Origin: an uncultured Lachnospiraceae bacterium
GTDB taxonomy: Bacteria > Bacillota > Clostridia > Lachnospirales > Lachnospiraceae
NCBI GenBank assembly: GCA_910586095.1
Contig: CAJUHQ010000007.1
Coordinates: forward strand, 1 to 60,672
Length of the DNA stretch: 60,672 nt
Direction of reading: 5' to 3'
The first letter of the stretch is position 1, and each line of letters opens with the position of its first letter. The notes beneath the pieces are model-generated. The model made no database searches, had not been told where the DNA came from, and saw only the letters and a program-made list of their open reading frames with translations. The position numbers were made by a program, and so were the translations under genes. Shown in pieces: positions 8,146-17,603 of the stretch.

Positions 8146-8832
8146 CTAATTTTGTTCTTTGATACAATATCCGACTCCCCTCACAGTCTGTATGATTCGA
8201 ACACCATACACATCGTCTATCTTACTGCGCAAATATCGCACATACACATCTATAAGGTTGGTTTCTCCCATATAATCATAACCACACACCCTCTGTAGCA
8301 ATGTATCGCGTGATACCACTATATTTTTATTTTCAAGAAGCACGCGCAAAAGTTCAAACTCCCTGTGAGTTAGATCTACCTTATTTCCGGCGTAGCTAAC
8401 CTCATAGCGTTGCACATCCATCACTAGCTCTCCTACGCTAAGGCATGTTTTATCTACTGTCTGTATCCCACCACGTTTTTTTAACGCCAACCGAATTCGT
8501 GCCAGAAGTTCTTCTATAGCAAATGGCTTTGTCATATAGTCGTCTGCCCCACCATCTAATCCAGCTACCTTATCCATAACTTCATCACGTGCTGTCAGCA
8601 TAATGACAGGAAGATCTGATTTTTTTCGGATGCGTCGCAACACTTCAAAACCATTAAGTTCTGGCAACATCACATCTAGCACGACCAAATCTACTTTTCC
8701 ACTTTCTACCTTTTCAAGCCCTTCTCTGCCATTTGACGCTTTTAAAACCTCATAGCCTTCATGCAAAAGTTCTAATTCTATAAATCGTCCAATCTTCTCC
8801 TCATCCTCCACAATCAAAACTGTCACTGCCAT
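8146..8832 (-). CDS. OmpR/PhoB-family response regulator
   Basis: I start at MAVTVLIVEDEEKIG, preceded by a GGGGGA SD; the frame is open further upstream only by chance. About 228 residues: receiver domain with D10, phospho-acceptor D53 (VVLDVMLP), T80 and K102 (TKPF), then a winged-helix DNA-binding domain (DLTHREFELLRVLLENK, DVYVRYLRSKID, TVRGVGYCI). It should be phosphorylated by the downstream kinase, 16 bases away, and bind DNA near its own or nearby promoters. A DUF4342 gene precedes it by 133 bases on the same strand, separated by a hairpin. Confidence 0.93.
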   Translation of the reverse strand: MAVTVLIVEDEEKIGRFIELELLHEGYEVLKASNGREGLEKVESGKVDLVVLDVMLPELNGFEVLRRIRKKSDLPVIMLTARDEVMDKVAGLDGGADDYMTKPFAIEELLARIRLALKKRGGIQTVDKTCLSVGELVMDVQRYEVSYAGNKVDLTHREFELLRVLLENKNIVVSRDTLLQRVCGYDYMGETNLIDVYVRYLRSKIDDVYGVRIIQTVRGVGYCIKEQN

Positions 8833-8914
8833 ACTTATCCCCCTATCATCAACATCAATGCGAATAAAGTTTTTAACGTATCTGTACTCTGTCATATATT
8901 TGTGTATAACAACA

Positions 8915-8942
8915 GCAGGCCAGCCTCCAATAGCTAGCCTGC
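8915..8942 (-). terminator. Hairpin between the DUF4342 gene and the response regulator
   Basis: GCAGGCTAGC pairs with GGCTGGCCTGC on the minus strand (imperfect) and is followed by a T-rich run (TTGTTGTTAT). It may be a partial terminator reducing read-through into the two-component genes. Confidence 0.45.
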
Positions 8943-8965
8943 CCACATCAAGAATACTCCGATCA

Positions 8966-9511
8966 CTATTTTGTTTCCTCTTTGGAGGATGATGCATTGG
9001 TGAACTCATTTTTAATACTCTCTGCTGCCTCTGCCGCACCGTCCATCGCCTTATTGAGATCAATATCTACGCTGCGTATGTCTGGTCCTACAAAATGATA
9101 GCGCATCTCAAAGAACAATCCAGCAATCAAGAGTGGAACCACTACCCAAAATGCAAAGAACATCAGGACTACCAATAGCGTAATGGGTATTCTAAACACT
9201 TCTCTTTTTTCCTGTTCTACACAGAAGCTATTGTTGTTTCCTTTTTCAATCCACTTCAAGCACCATCTACCAAAACGTTTCAGTTGTTCCCATGCACTCG
9301 TCTTGTTCTCTTTCTCTTCAATCTCTATTGTCACCTTCTCAGTTTGTGTGGTATAACTAGTCTGCCCTGCTGCGCGCACCTTTCCATTTTGCTCTAGATA
9401 AATCATCGCATCCAAAATATCCCAATTGCTGTTCTCGAGCGCTTTTTTGGCTTCCTCATACGACACATTTGCATGTTCTCTTAATTTTTCTACCTTTTCA
9501 AAATTATCCAT
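8966..9511 (-). CDS. DUF4342 membrane protein with UBA-like N-terminal domain
   Basis: I start at MDNFEKVEKLREHANVSYEE since AAGGAG lies about nine bases upstream. About 181 residues. The first 45 residues form a UBA/EF-Ts-N-like three-helix domain (VEKLREHANVSYEEAKKAL, then NWDILDAMIYLE), followed by an acidic linker, a DUF4342-like segment and one strong membrane helix (FRIPITLLVVLMFFAFWVVV, about residues 120-145). The C-terminus is acidic and Ser/Lys-rich. DUF4342 proteins have no known job. Its place directly before the response regulator and kinase suggests it is a target or modulator of that system. Family call fair, role unknown. Confidence 0.75.
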   Translation of the reverse strand: MDNFEKVEKLREHANVSYEEAKKALENSNWDILDAMIYLEQNGKVRAAGQTSYTTQTEKVTIEIEEKENKTSAWEQLKRFGRWCLKWIEKGNNNSFCVEQEKREVFRIPITLLVVLMFFAFWVVVPLLIAGLFFEMRYHFVGPDIRSVDIDLNKAMDGAAEAAESIKNEFTNASSSKEETK

Positions 9512-9761
9512 TCTCATTCTCTCCTTTTGATTGTATTCACATTTCTGTGATAACACTTTGTTGTTTGTTTTATTTGATAGTATCATCTTACACAATCAAA
9601 ATTAAATACAAATGCGCCTTAGATTAAAAATAGATTAAAATAGACTATGGGCGTTTAGAAACTATTCAGACATATATCCCCCACCAGAGAACTCATACCA
9701 TTATTCATAAATACATATTCTGACAATTTTTGACATAGATACGAGAAGTTGTTACCATTTT

Positions 9762-10874
9762 TTATACAACTCTCAATTCCTGAATACGCGCATGTACTCT
9801 CTCAAAAATATATCCATATTGCGGGTTACTTTCCAACAACTTCATAAACTTTTCTTCGTTAAAAATTAGATTGGTGTATTCTAAAAATTTATTTGCAAGT
9901 TCGCGCAGTGTCTCCGCAGTGTTAAACATCTGACTCAATGTATCCGCCGCATCACGCTGGAAATAATCTGCGACTAGAGCACAATTATAATCAAACATCG
10001 GAGCAATTTTTTCAATCACACCTGTGTCATTGTCCATCAAAAATCCATAATTTTGTGTATGCCTATCTGTATTGATAATAATATAGTCTAATACGGGTAT
10101 ACTGGCAAATATAGATCCCCACCGCCGCAATGTATACTCCCTAAAATTAATACCACGTCTCTTACAGTATTCCATAACCTCCCATGCTTCAACAAAAGAA
10201 TACTCTTCTCCTACAAAATTTTTGCAAATAGACACATATGCTGGACCATCCATTGTATTTTTGATATCACCTACATAGGAAACACTCTCAAGTCTATTCC
10301 CAAAACATCCCAAAATATCAGATGCTAAGACCTCCATCTTCGTGTTCACATAGTCGCTAGTCTTATCTGATTTTAAAAGATACAAACTATCTCCTATATG
10401 TATCCACCCTTTGCGAAACAGCCCCTTTGTTGTCAACTCAGGGCAGATACTGTTAGTTGCAATAATTGGGCTAAAACCACTAAGAGACAACTCTGTAATA
10501 TCACTGAGTTTGTTTTGCCTGATATTGATATCGCGCCAATCGACATCCTCGTCGTCTTCTTTCACCCAATAACTATCCTGAATAGACACTCCTTTACATC
10601 GAATACAAATATTAACTCTATTATCAATCGAATCAATTTGTGGAAGCTGAAATGCAGTATAGATCTGTTTCGCATTGTCCCTTAACAAAGACAAAAGCCT
10701 GCTACTTAAATAGCTTTTAATTTCTTGAATATTATGTAGAATATCCTTTGTACTGGCTGGAACTCTAATATTGGATCGCAGGCAAAACGGCAACAAATCA
10801 TTTCGAATCACCTCCACGACAAAATCCTCTAAGTCAAAATATAATACCTTTTCATTCTTTAACATTAAGTACAT
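9762..10874 (-). CDS. HipA-like protein kinase without a HipB partner
   Basis: A 370-residue protein with a HipA-type catalytic region: YLLKSDK (likely ATP-binding K168), KMEVLASDIL, the catalytic loop DYIIINTDRHTQNYG (D270, H272, N275) and MFDYNCAL (Mg-binding D295). HipA kinases phosphorylate aminoacyl-tRNA synthetases and usually sit beside a HipB antitoxin; no small helix-turn-helix gene is present here. Clostridial HipA-like stand-alone kinases are common and of unknown substrate. The N-terminal 140 residues are not recognisable. The gene starts 26 bases after a hybrid histidine kinase gene on the same strand, so they may be co-transcribed. Kinase fold likely; toxicity is not implied. 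Confidence 0.75.
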   Translation of the reverse strand: MYLMLKNEKVLYFDLEDFVVEVIRNDLLPFCLRSNIRVPASTKDILHNIQEIKSYLSSRLLSLLRDNAKQIYTAFQLPQIDSIDNRVNICIRCKGVSIQDSYWVKEDDEDVDWRDINIRQNKLSDITELSLSGFSPIIATNSICPELTTKGLFRKGWIHIGDSLYLLKSDKTSDYVNTKMEVLASDILGCFGNRLESVSYVGDIKNTMDGPAYVSICKNFVGEEYSFVEAWEVMEYCKRRGINFREYTLRRWGSIFASIPVLDYIIINTDRHTQNYGFLMDNDTGVIEKIAPMFDYNCALVADYFQRDAADTLSQMFNTAETLRELANKFLEYTNLIFNEEKFMKLLESNPQYGYIFERVHARIQELRVV

Positions 10875-10900
10875 AGTAACACTATCTCATTTCTAATTAA

Positions 10901-13021
10901 TTATACAATCTTACGCGTGTATTTCACAATGGCATTGAGCACCTGACTTTCGTCAATTGGTTTTGGCAAGTGTTCATTCATGCCAGCCATTTTACTTCTC
11001 TTGATATCTTCATCTAATACATTGGCACTCAAAGCAATGATCGGTATTGACTGCGCATCTTTACGCTCCATCGCCCTAATCTGTCGTGTCGCCTCATATC
11101 CGTCCATAACTGGCATCATCAAGTCCATAAACACCATATCATAAAACTCATACTCTGATTGAGCAAACATATCAACCGCAATCTTTCCGTTCACTGCACT
11201 GTACACCTCTGTACCAATATCCTCTAACAAAAACTGCGCAATCTCCATATTGAGCTCATTGTCCTCGACAAGTAAAACCTTCATGCCTTTTAGGTTGATT
11301 GGACGCTCCTCTTCCTGTAGCTCTTGCTTTTTGCAGACGCGAAGTGGAAGTGTGATTCTTACTTTTGTGCCAATATTTTTGATACTATTGATAGAGATAT
11401 CACCATTCATATTTTCTATCATCTTTTTTACAATGGACATGCCAAGACCTACACCTGCATACGTCGTTCGCGCATCATTACTTTCCTGTTCAAAGGGTTC
11501 AAAAATTCGCTTTAAAAACTCCTGTTCCATTCCCCAGCCAGTATCCTCAATCACAAACTCATAGACAGCCAAGCGGTCATTATCCGAAATCTCACGCCCC
11601 CACATCCGAATGGTTCCTGATGATTTGTTATATTTGATTGCGTTGTCGAGAATGTTTGCAAAAATCTGTCGTATATGTTTAGGACTTCCCAGTATGGTAT
11701 GATGTCTAAAAGGCTCAATCTGTGCATAAAAAACAAGCCCTGCCTCATTCGCCCGTATCTGACTATTTTCACACTCCTTCTCCACCAACTCTATAAAATC
11801 AAATGCAACATCCTCAAACTCTACTTTGCCACTTTCAAAATTGCTCATATCTAACACATCATTGACAAGGCTCATAAGATGTTGACAAGACAAGGCAATT
11901 TTCTGGCTACATCCTAGCACTTTGTCTGGATTTTGCAAATTCCTCTTTATAATCTCAACCATACCCATTATTCCATTGATGGGGGTTCTTAGATCATGAG
12001 ACATTCTAGAAAGAAATTGATTTTTGATCCTGCTGGCTTCCTCCGCTTTTGCCAAAGATTCAGACAAAATGTGATTTGCATCCAACTCCCTTTGCACTTC
12101 ATTGTCAACGCGCTTAAAGGTTAATATAATATGTCCTGTATCTAACTTTTGATTCCCACCCAGAATCGCCCTGCATTGAAGCCATACATACTCTTCCTCT
12201 AGCTTAACGCGATAGGTAGCTTTATAGTCGCCACCTACATCCATATCCTCGCACGACAAATGAAAAATTTTTTCATAAATTCCAGCAAATGAATAGTCCT
12301 CTGGATGAACATCATCCAAATGCTTTCGCATTTCCTCGTGCAATTCCTCAATTGTCCCTAGTGGCTTATCATAATTTCTTAGACTTTTTACTCGTTGGCA
12401 TTTTCCTCTCTTCTCATCAATGTATATAATTTCTTGATATTCCTTGGACAACGCCGTCAAAAGTTCGCTTTCCCTTCTAATAGAAGCATCAATAATACGA
12501 ATAGACGAAATATACACAATTCTTCCGTCTTGTACTTTTGATCGTCTTCCATATGAATGTACCCAAATTACCTTTTGTTTTTTGGTGACTAGACGAAATT
12601 CTTTCTCCACAATATCTTTTTCATGATAAGATTCCCGAAAACCCTGACGATCTTTCTCATACACGAGATTGATGAACTTACCTTTTGTTGTCTCTAACAA
12701 CTCATCAATACTATATCCTAAATCTGTCAGCGCAAAACCAGAAATACAATAGATAGGATAGTCCTCCTCCTCAAAAATACCATAGACGCCTACCGCAGAA
12801 TTTTTGTCAAGCACCTCATTAATAAAATTCTGATTCTCATCTGTCAAAATAGTATGCCCATCACAAAAATATAATGGTTCATAATATTTGGCAGCTCCTC
12901 TTTCCCCCGACTGTTTCTGCCAACTTGTCAAAAGCAGATGTTCTTCTCTGTTCATGCCTATAACCATGCCCCTTTCAAAGCCTGGAAATTTTGTGCATAG
13001 CACAAATCTCTGTTTTCCCAA
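10901..13021 (-). CDS. Soluble hybrid sensor histidine kinase/response regulator
   Basis: A 706-residue multidomain kinase with no membrane segment, so it senses a cytoplasmic or membrane-peripheral signal. Order: PAS-like domain about residues 70-180 (GFALTDLGYSIDELL), second PAS-like domain about 190-305 (VHPEDY motif), HisKA with SRMSHDLRTPINGIMGM (His342), ATPase domain (GVGLGMSIVKKMIENM), and a C-terminal receiver (KVLLVEDNELNMEIA, FMDLMMPVMDGYEATRQIR). No HPt or DNA-binding domain. The listed start is a TTG without a clear SD; the ATG at 12955 (MNREEH) with an AAAGGGG upstream is an alternative. Such clostridial kinases often lack a known output. Downstream neighbour is the HipA-like gene. 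Confidence 0.9.
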   Translation of the reverse strand: MGKQRFVLCTKFPGFERGMVIGMNREEHLLLTSWQKQSGERGAAKYYEPLYFCDGHTILTDENQNFINEVLDKNSAVGVYGIFEEEDYPIYCISGFALTDLGYSIDELLETTKGKFINLVYEKDRQGFRESYHEKDIVEKEFRLVTKKQKVIWVHSYGRRSKVQDGRIVYISSIRIIDASIRRESELLTALSKEYQEIIYIDEKRGKCQRVKSLRNYDKPLGTIEELHEEMRKHLDDVHPEDYSFAGIYEKIFHLSCEDMDVGGDYKATYRVKLEEEYVWLQCRAILGGNQKLDTGHIILTFKRVDNEVQRELDANHILSESLAKAEEASRIKNQFLSRMSHDLRTPINGIMGMVEIIKRNLQNPDKVLGCSQKIALSCQHLMSLVNDVLDMSNFESGKVEFEDVAFDFIELVEKECENSQIRANEAGLVFYAQIEPFRHHTILGSPKHIRQIFANILDNAIKYNKSSGTIRMWGREISDNDRLAVYEFVIEDTGWGMEQEFLKRIFEPFEQESNDARTTYAGVGLGMSIVKKMIENMNGDISINSIKNIGTKVRITLPLRVCKKQELQEEERPINLKGMKVLLVEDNELNMEIAQFLLEDIGTEVYSAVNGKIAVDMFAQSEYEFYDMVFMDLMMPVMDGYEATRQIRAMERKDAQSIPIIALSANVLDEDIKRSKMAGMNEHLPKPIDESQVLNAIVKYTRKIV

Positions 13022-13386
13022 TTTTTATGGCCTGTATATTATCCTATTCCTACTTAGGGATATTCCCTAAATAGGACTATTGTAATTTGTTAAACACATT
13101 TTTGCACCTAGTGTCATCAAATCCAGCTCAGAAACTATCTTACTGATAAGAGTATAGCACACTCTTTTCATGTTTTCCAGAAAAAAGAAAATTGTTTTAT
13201 AATCACTTTATTCAGATTTCACCTTGGTTGCACGTGCCTTACTAAAGACTATATCCTGTACCATTGACCTATTGTATAACTACATTTATGATATTACTTT
13301 CAGTATACATTCAATATATTTTTACAATCAAACAAACTGCCAGACTCTTATAAATCTGGCAGTACTTTTATTCACATAAACCCTCT
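13022..13386. other. Intergenic region, no gene seen
   Basis: About 365 bases of A+T-rich DNA between the hybrid kinase start and the end of the oleate hydratase gene on the same strand. Apart from the hydratase terminator I see no ORF with an SD and no repeat. Confidence 0.5.
13337..13362 (-). terminator. Terminator of the oleate hydratase gene
   Basis: CTGCCAGA and TCTGGCAG form a perfect eight-bp stem with a ten-base loop, 25 bases beyond the hydratase stop on the minus strand. The trailing sequence is only moderately T-rich. Confidence 0.65.
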
Positions 13387-15396
13387 TTATGAAATCATTC
13401 CCTCCTTTATGACACCTTGATCCCGAAGTACTTTTTCTATCACAGTTCCCTTAATTACTCGCAATAATGGCTTTTTCAGGACATTGAGCGGTCCAGGAAG
13501 TTCAATCTCCAGAGGAGATTTTCCATCCATAAGCTTCACACTACTGCTCAACAATTCGCGAATGTCGTACACACTTCCCCATACCTCTGGCACCCCGCGA
13601 TCTACACCGAGCAATCCATAAACAGCTTCCATAGCTGTCCTGACAGAATATTCTGTCGTAAACACGGTGTCACGCGGTGTCTCGGCAAATTGTCCTAAGA
13701 AGGCAAAATTCACACAGCCGTCTGGTATCACATCTGGGCGATCTCCTTTCGTACGTGGCATGAAAAAGGCTGTAATATATGGCATCATGGTCGGCACACA
13801 GACAGCACTGTTTGCTGCAAGCTCTGGAATTTCCTCTACAGGCACGCCCAGATGATAGAGCCATTCTTGTGTAATCTCCGCGCCTGTGCACTCTTTCATC
13901 GGCTTTTTCACAAAATCACCTGGCACATCTGTAAACAATCCATAAACCCAGACACAAACTTTATTCTTATCTTGTTCTTTAAACTGTCCTTGTCGATTAA
14001 TTGTCCAACTCATCAACCATGCAGAATCCTGGCAACTCACAATTCCGCCAGTCACTACCTTACCACTTCTAGGATCGCGCTTGCAAATCTCTGTGATATA
14101 AGGAATAATCTTATCATCTATGGTTGTCACAGTCGCAGACTCCCAGTTTGTCTTTGCGATATCAGAACAGAATTTTTCTGGGTGTCCAAAGGATGAATCT
14201 TGTGCTGCAATGTTTTTCCATAAACTCCAACAACCGCTAGTGCGCACCTGGGCATCTCCATTAGGCGCATGATTCTGATCGCCATACACTGTTCCTTCTG
14301 TACAGCTTCCATTTGTCACAAAAACCAGATCGTTTTCGGTGAGCGCAATTCCTTTTTCTACTCCTTTTACTTTATATTCAATTGTCTTTGCCACCTTTTT
14401 ACCATCTCTGATTTCAAAGAGAACATTAGTTACTTCTGTGCCAAATAGAAACTCTACCCCTGCTTCTTCCAAAAACTTCTGCATTGGCAAAATCAAAGAT
14501 TCATATTGATTGTATTTTGTGAACTTTAGTGCGCTAAAATCAGGAAGTCCAGCAATGTGATGAATAAATCTCTGGAAATACAACTTCATCTCCAATGCAC
14601 TGTGCCAATTTTCAAACGCAAACATAGTTCTCCAATACAGCCAAAATGTCGAATCAAAGACTTCCTTGTCAAATACATCCTCAATTGTTTTATCATACAA
14701 TTCTTCATCTTTTGTCATAAACAATTTCATAATCTCCATACACCCTTTTTGACTTAAGTTAAACTTTCCGTCTGTATGGGCATCTTCTCCACGATTCTTT
14801 GTCGCACGACATAGAGAATAGTTTGGATCTTCCTTATTGAGCCAGTAATATTCGTCTAATACAGACACACCTGGTGTTTCAAGAGAGGGAATACTTCTAA
14901 ACAAATCCCAGAGACACTCAAAATGATCTTCCATCTCGCGTCCACCACGCATAATATATCCTCTTGTTGCATCATAAATACCATCACAGGCACCTCCTGC
15001 TAATTCCATAGCTTCTAAGATATGAATATTCTTTCCAGGCATCTGTCCATCACGCACCAAGAAACACGCTGCTGCCAAGGAAGCCAGACCACTTCCTACT
15101 ATATACGCACTTTTTTCTTCTACGCCCTCTGGTTTTCGAGGTCTTGCAAACGCTTCGTAATTGCCATTTGTATAATAGATTCCCTTGCTGTTTTTCTCAT
15201 ATTTTCCGCGTTCTGTGTTGCGATATGCTGGATCAGTAGATCCTGCTTTTTTCTTTTGAGCATGTTTAGTTGACTTTGTTGTTTGTTGTGTATCACCTTC
15301 GGCTGATTTCTTGTGTTTCTTTGCTGCCACCACCACAGCACTTGCTCCAGCCGCTGCTACTGCTACACCGATTCCAATATTCTTTTTGTTTGACAT
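13387..15396 (-). CDS. ohyA: Oleate hydratase with an N-terminal membrane-anchor extension
   Basis: FAD-dependent oleate hydratase (myosin-cross-reactive antigen family) that adds water to cis-9 double bonds, turning oleate into 10-hydroxystearate and detoxifying host fatty acids. The FAD-binding motif GSGLASLAAACFLVRDG lies near residue 100, followed by EAMELAGGACDG and the MRGGREMEDHFECLWDLF stretch typical of the family; the C-terminal half is also family-like. At 669 residues it is longer than the usual 560-590 because of about 85 extra N-terminal residues: a hydrophobic Gly/Ala/Val segment (about residues 6-25) then a Lys/Thr/Gln-rich linker. That looks like a membrane tether. Monocistronic, with terminators on both sides. 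Confidence 0.93.
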   Translation of the reverse strand: MSNKKNIGIGVAVAAAGASAVVVAAKKHKKSAEGDTQQTTKSTKHAQKKKAGSTDPAYRNTERGKYEKNSKGIYYTNGNYEAFARPRKPEGVEEKSAYIVGSGLASLAAACFLVRDGQMPGKNIHILEAMELAGGACDGIYDATRGYIMRGGREMEDHFECLWDLFRSIPSLETPGVSVLDEYYWLNKEDPNYSLCRATKNRGEDAHTDGKFNLSQKGCMEIMKLFMTKDEELYDKTIEDVFDKEVFDSTFWLYWRTMFAFENWHSALEMKLYFQRFIHHIAGLPDFSALKFTKYNQYESLILPMQKFLEEAGVEFLFGTEVTNVLFEIRDGKKVAKTIEYKVKGVEKGIALTENDLVFVTNGSCTEGTVYGDQNHAPNGDAQVRTSGCWSLWKNIAAQDSSFGHPEKFCSDIAKTNWESATVTTIDDKIIPYITEICKRDPRSGKVVTGGIVSCQDSAWLMSWTINRQGQFKEQDKNKVCVWVYGLFTDVPGDFVKKPMKECTGAEITQEWLYHLGVPVEEIPELAANSAVCVPTMMPYITAFFMPRTKGDRPDVIPDGCVNFAFLGQFAETPRDTVFTTEYSVRTAMEAVYGLLGVDRGVPEVWGSVYDIRELLSSSVKLMDGKSPLEIELPGPLNVLKKPLLRVIKGTVIEKVLRDQGVIKEGMIS

Positions 15397-15576
15397 ACTT
15401 CATCCTCCATACTTATCATCCATACTTCTAACAACCTGCAATTATACATGTTGTAGCAAACACACGTTTGTAATTTTGCCTATTCTATTGTGCTTGGTTC
15501 TTTATTCTCCAATTCATCCTTATGGAGATTGGTTATGAACCTATCTTACTTTCTTATTCGCTTAAAAACAATTTAC

Positions 15577-15619
15577 AAAGGATGCAAAATGATAAGTTTT
15601 TTATCATTTTGCATCCTTT
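15577..15619 (-). terminator. Long hairpin terminator of the AAA/PD-(D/E)XK gene
   Basis: AAAGGATGCAAAATGATAA and its reverse complement pair almost perfectly around a short loop, about 60 bases past the AAA gene stop. It would also insulate the hydratase gene. Confidence 0.8.
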
Positions 15620-15677
15620 GATGAAATCTTACTATATTTTTGCTATTTTATTATTATAATCCTGATTTTGTACTGAT

Positions 15678-17279
15678 TTATTCTTGTATTTTTTCAATCC
15701 GGCAAGTATGTTTCTTTGTCTTTTTATCATAGGCGATCCCTACTAATAATAACTCTCCTCTATAGTCAGATAACACACTGGTGTATTTCTTTTTCTTAAT
15801 CTGGTCAATCGCACTCTCTGCTGTCTGGTCATACTTTAACTCTATCACCATTGCTGGTCTTCTTGACTTTTGTCGTGGTATAAACACTACATCGGCAAAT
15901 CCTTCTCCTGTTGGTAACTCCCGTATCCTTGTATACTCCTCCATCGCGCTATAATACGCTAATGTAATTACACAACTCAACGAATTCTCATCATTGTACT
16001 TGATTACTGAAATATTCTCCCGATGTACCTTTTCAATCGCCTCTGCCACTCTCTCCTCCTCCTGTCTCCAAGTGGCTCTTAAGAGGTTCTCTGAGGCTTC
16101 TATCGCCTCTATCACAGTTGTCCACTCATTTCCTTCCACCGCATTGCGAAACTCACTTCTTACCTCCTCATTTGGTATAAACACTTCGCGACGATCATAA
16201 TCATATGATAGATATCCTAGATGTATTAATAATGCATACACATCATCCTTGCTTGTAAATGTCACCATATCATTCTGAAACTTATCAGGATTTGCCCGGC
16301 ATCGGCCTCCTCCTAACATCTCTATAATCTCCTCTTGTAATCCATCATAATTCATACTAATATATTTTCTTAAAGATTCATATGTCTCTGTTCGTGTCCA
16401 GTAATTTGTGATCTTGTGTCTGCGCATTGCATCCACCACTGATTTTGGATTGTAGATATGAAGCTGTTTTCCTAACTGATATCCATCATACCACTTCTTT
16501 ACTTCCTGAAAGTCCATCTGGTACTCTCTACACAATCCTTCCACTTCCTCTTGTGTAAAACCCACATACTCTTCTAATGGCTCTGGATTAATCATTGTAA
16601 ACTCATCAAAGTTATTGAGCGCTGATTGTGTTCCATACTTCTTGATAGGCAAGATCCCTGTCAAGTATCCCAATGCTAGAAACTCCTTTGCAATAGCATT
16701 TTTAAACAATCCTCTCAGTAGCTTCAAATACAAACTCTGTGCTGCCTCGTCTGTTGCATCCTCTCGAAAAATCGTGTCCCATTCATCTAGAATAATCACA
16801 AACTTTGTTCCTGTCTGGGCATGTACTTTTGCTAGCACATTAGGCAAATCTACCTCCAAACGGTCAAAACAATCTGGATAAGCCTCCCAAATCTCTGCAA
16901 TCACCTCTTTTTGAAACAGGCTAACCGCTTCGCAGGCCGTGATCGTCCAACCTGTCTGTGGATTGATGCGATGGCGAAACACATTCATATCCACCTCAAT
17001 GACATCATATCGATTCAAATAGGTTCGATACCCTGCACTTTTTGCGATCATTCGGTTTGCAAAAAGCGCACTGGCATCATAATTCTTTCCATAGTATGCT
17101 GACAGCATCGCCGCTGTGATGGATTTGCCAAAGCGCCTTGGGCGGCTGATACATAGATATCTGTTCTCTGTATTTATAACAGAATTTGTGTACTCTAGGA
17201 ATCTTGTTTTATCTATATAGATTTTTGAACACAATGCACTGTTAAATTTCTCTATCCCTGTGTTAAAATATAGTCCCAT
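15678..17279 (-). CDS. AAA-ATPase-like protein with C-terminal PD-(D/E)XK nuclease-like domain
   Basis: A member of the large gut-bacterial AAA-ATPase-like/DUF1703 family. About 533 residues; start at the ATG of MGLYFNTGIEKF because AAGGAG lies five bases upstream. The N-terminus has YIDKTRFLEYTN and a Walker A-like RPRRFGKSITAAMLSAYY (about residues 47-64), then FVIILDEWDTIF as Walker B. The C-terminus has GEGFADVVFIP and AMVIELKYDQT, the Asp and E-x-K of a PD-(D/E)XK fold. These proteins occur in many near-identical copies per genome and are often thought to be selfish or defence-related; no function is proven. Neighbours are unrelated. Domain call is strong. Confidence 0.88.
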   Translation of the reverse strand: MGLYFNTGIEKFNSALCSKIYIDKTRFLEYTNSVINTENRYLCISRPRRFGKSITAAMLSAYYGKNYDASALFANRMIAKSAGYRTYLNRYDVIEVDMNVFRHRINPQTGWTITACEAVSLFQKEVIAEIWEAYPDCFDRLEVDLPNVLAKVHAQTGTKFVIILDEWDTIFREDATDEAAQSLYLKLLRGLFKNAIAKEFLALGYLTGILPIKKYGTQSALNNFDEFTMINPEPLEEYVGFTQEEVEGLCREYQMDFQEVKKWYDGYQLGKQLHIYNPKSVVDAMRRHKITNYWTRTETYESLRKYISMNYDGLQEEIIEMLGGGRCRANPDKFQNDMVTFTSKDDVYALLIHLGYLSYDYDRREVFIPNEEVRSEFRNAVEGNEWTTVIEAIEASENLLRATWRQEEERVAEAIEKVHRENISVIKYNDENSLSCVITLAYYSAMEEYTRIRELPTGEGFADVVFIPRQKSRRPAMVIELKYDQTAESAIDQIKKKKYTSVLSDYRGELLLVGIAYDKKTKKHTCRIEKIQE

Positions 17280-17603
17280 GTCCACTCCTTCTTATTCTAT
17301 AAATTCCTTTACAGAGCGTTTTATTTATTCCTCTACATCTTGCCTAACTAAACTATCACTCACGATCTTTTATATGTATTCTTAATTTTATTAATTATCT
17401 ATCGTTCTACCTCTTATCTGATTCATCAAAACACTCCTTTTATATTCTCCATAATGACACATATATTTCTCAATCGAACTATTCTTATCTAGTGTATTGT
17501 CTGATTCAGGTCTGGTAAAACCTCACAGAATATATTTGTGAAAATATAACTATGTATAACAATGGCTACATCGCAATTTAAGGCATAGTGCTATCAAAAA
17601 ATC
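17280..17603. other. Intergenic region, no gene seen
   Basis: About 324 A+T-rich bases separating the esterase gene from the AAA gene on the minus strand. It holds the AAA gene SD (AAGGAG) at its left edge. I see no strong terminator, ORF or repeat. Confidence 0.5.

Noticed and set aside
9762..10874. HipBA toxin-antitoxin module
   Set aside because: No HipB-like helix-turn-helix gene upstream or downstream; only the kinase-like protein is present.
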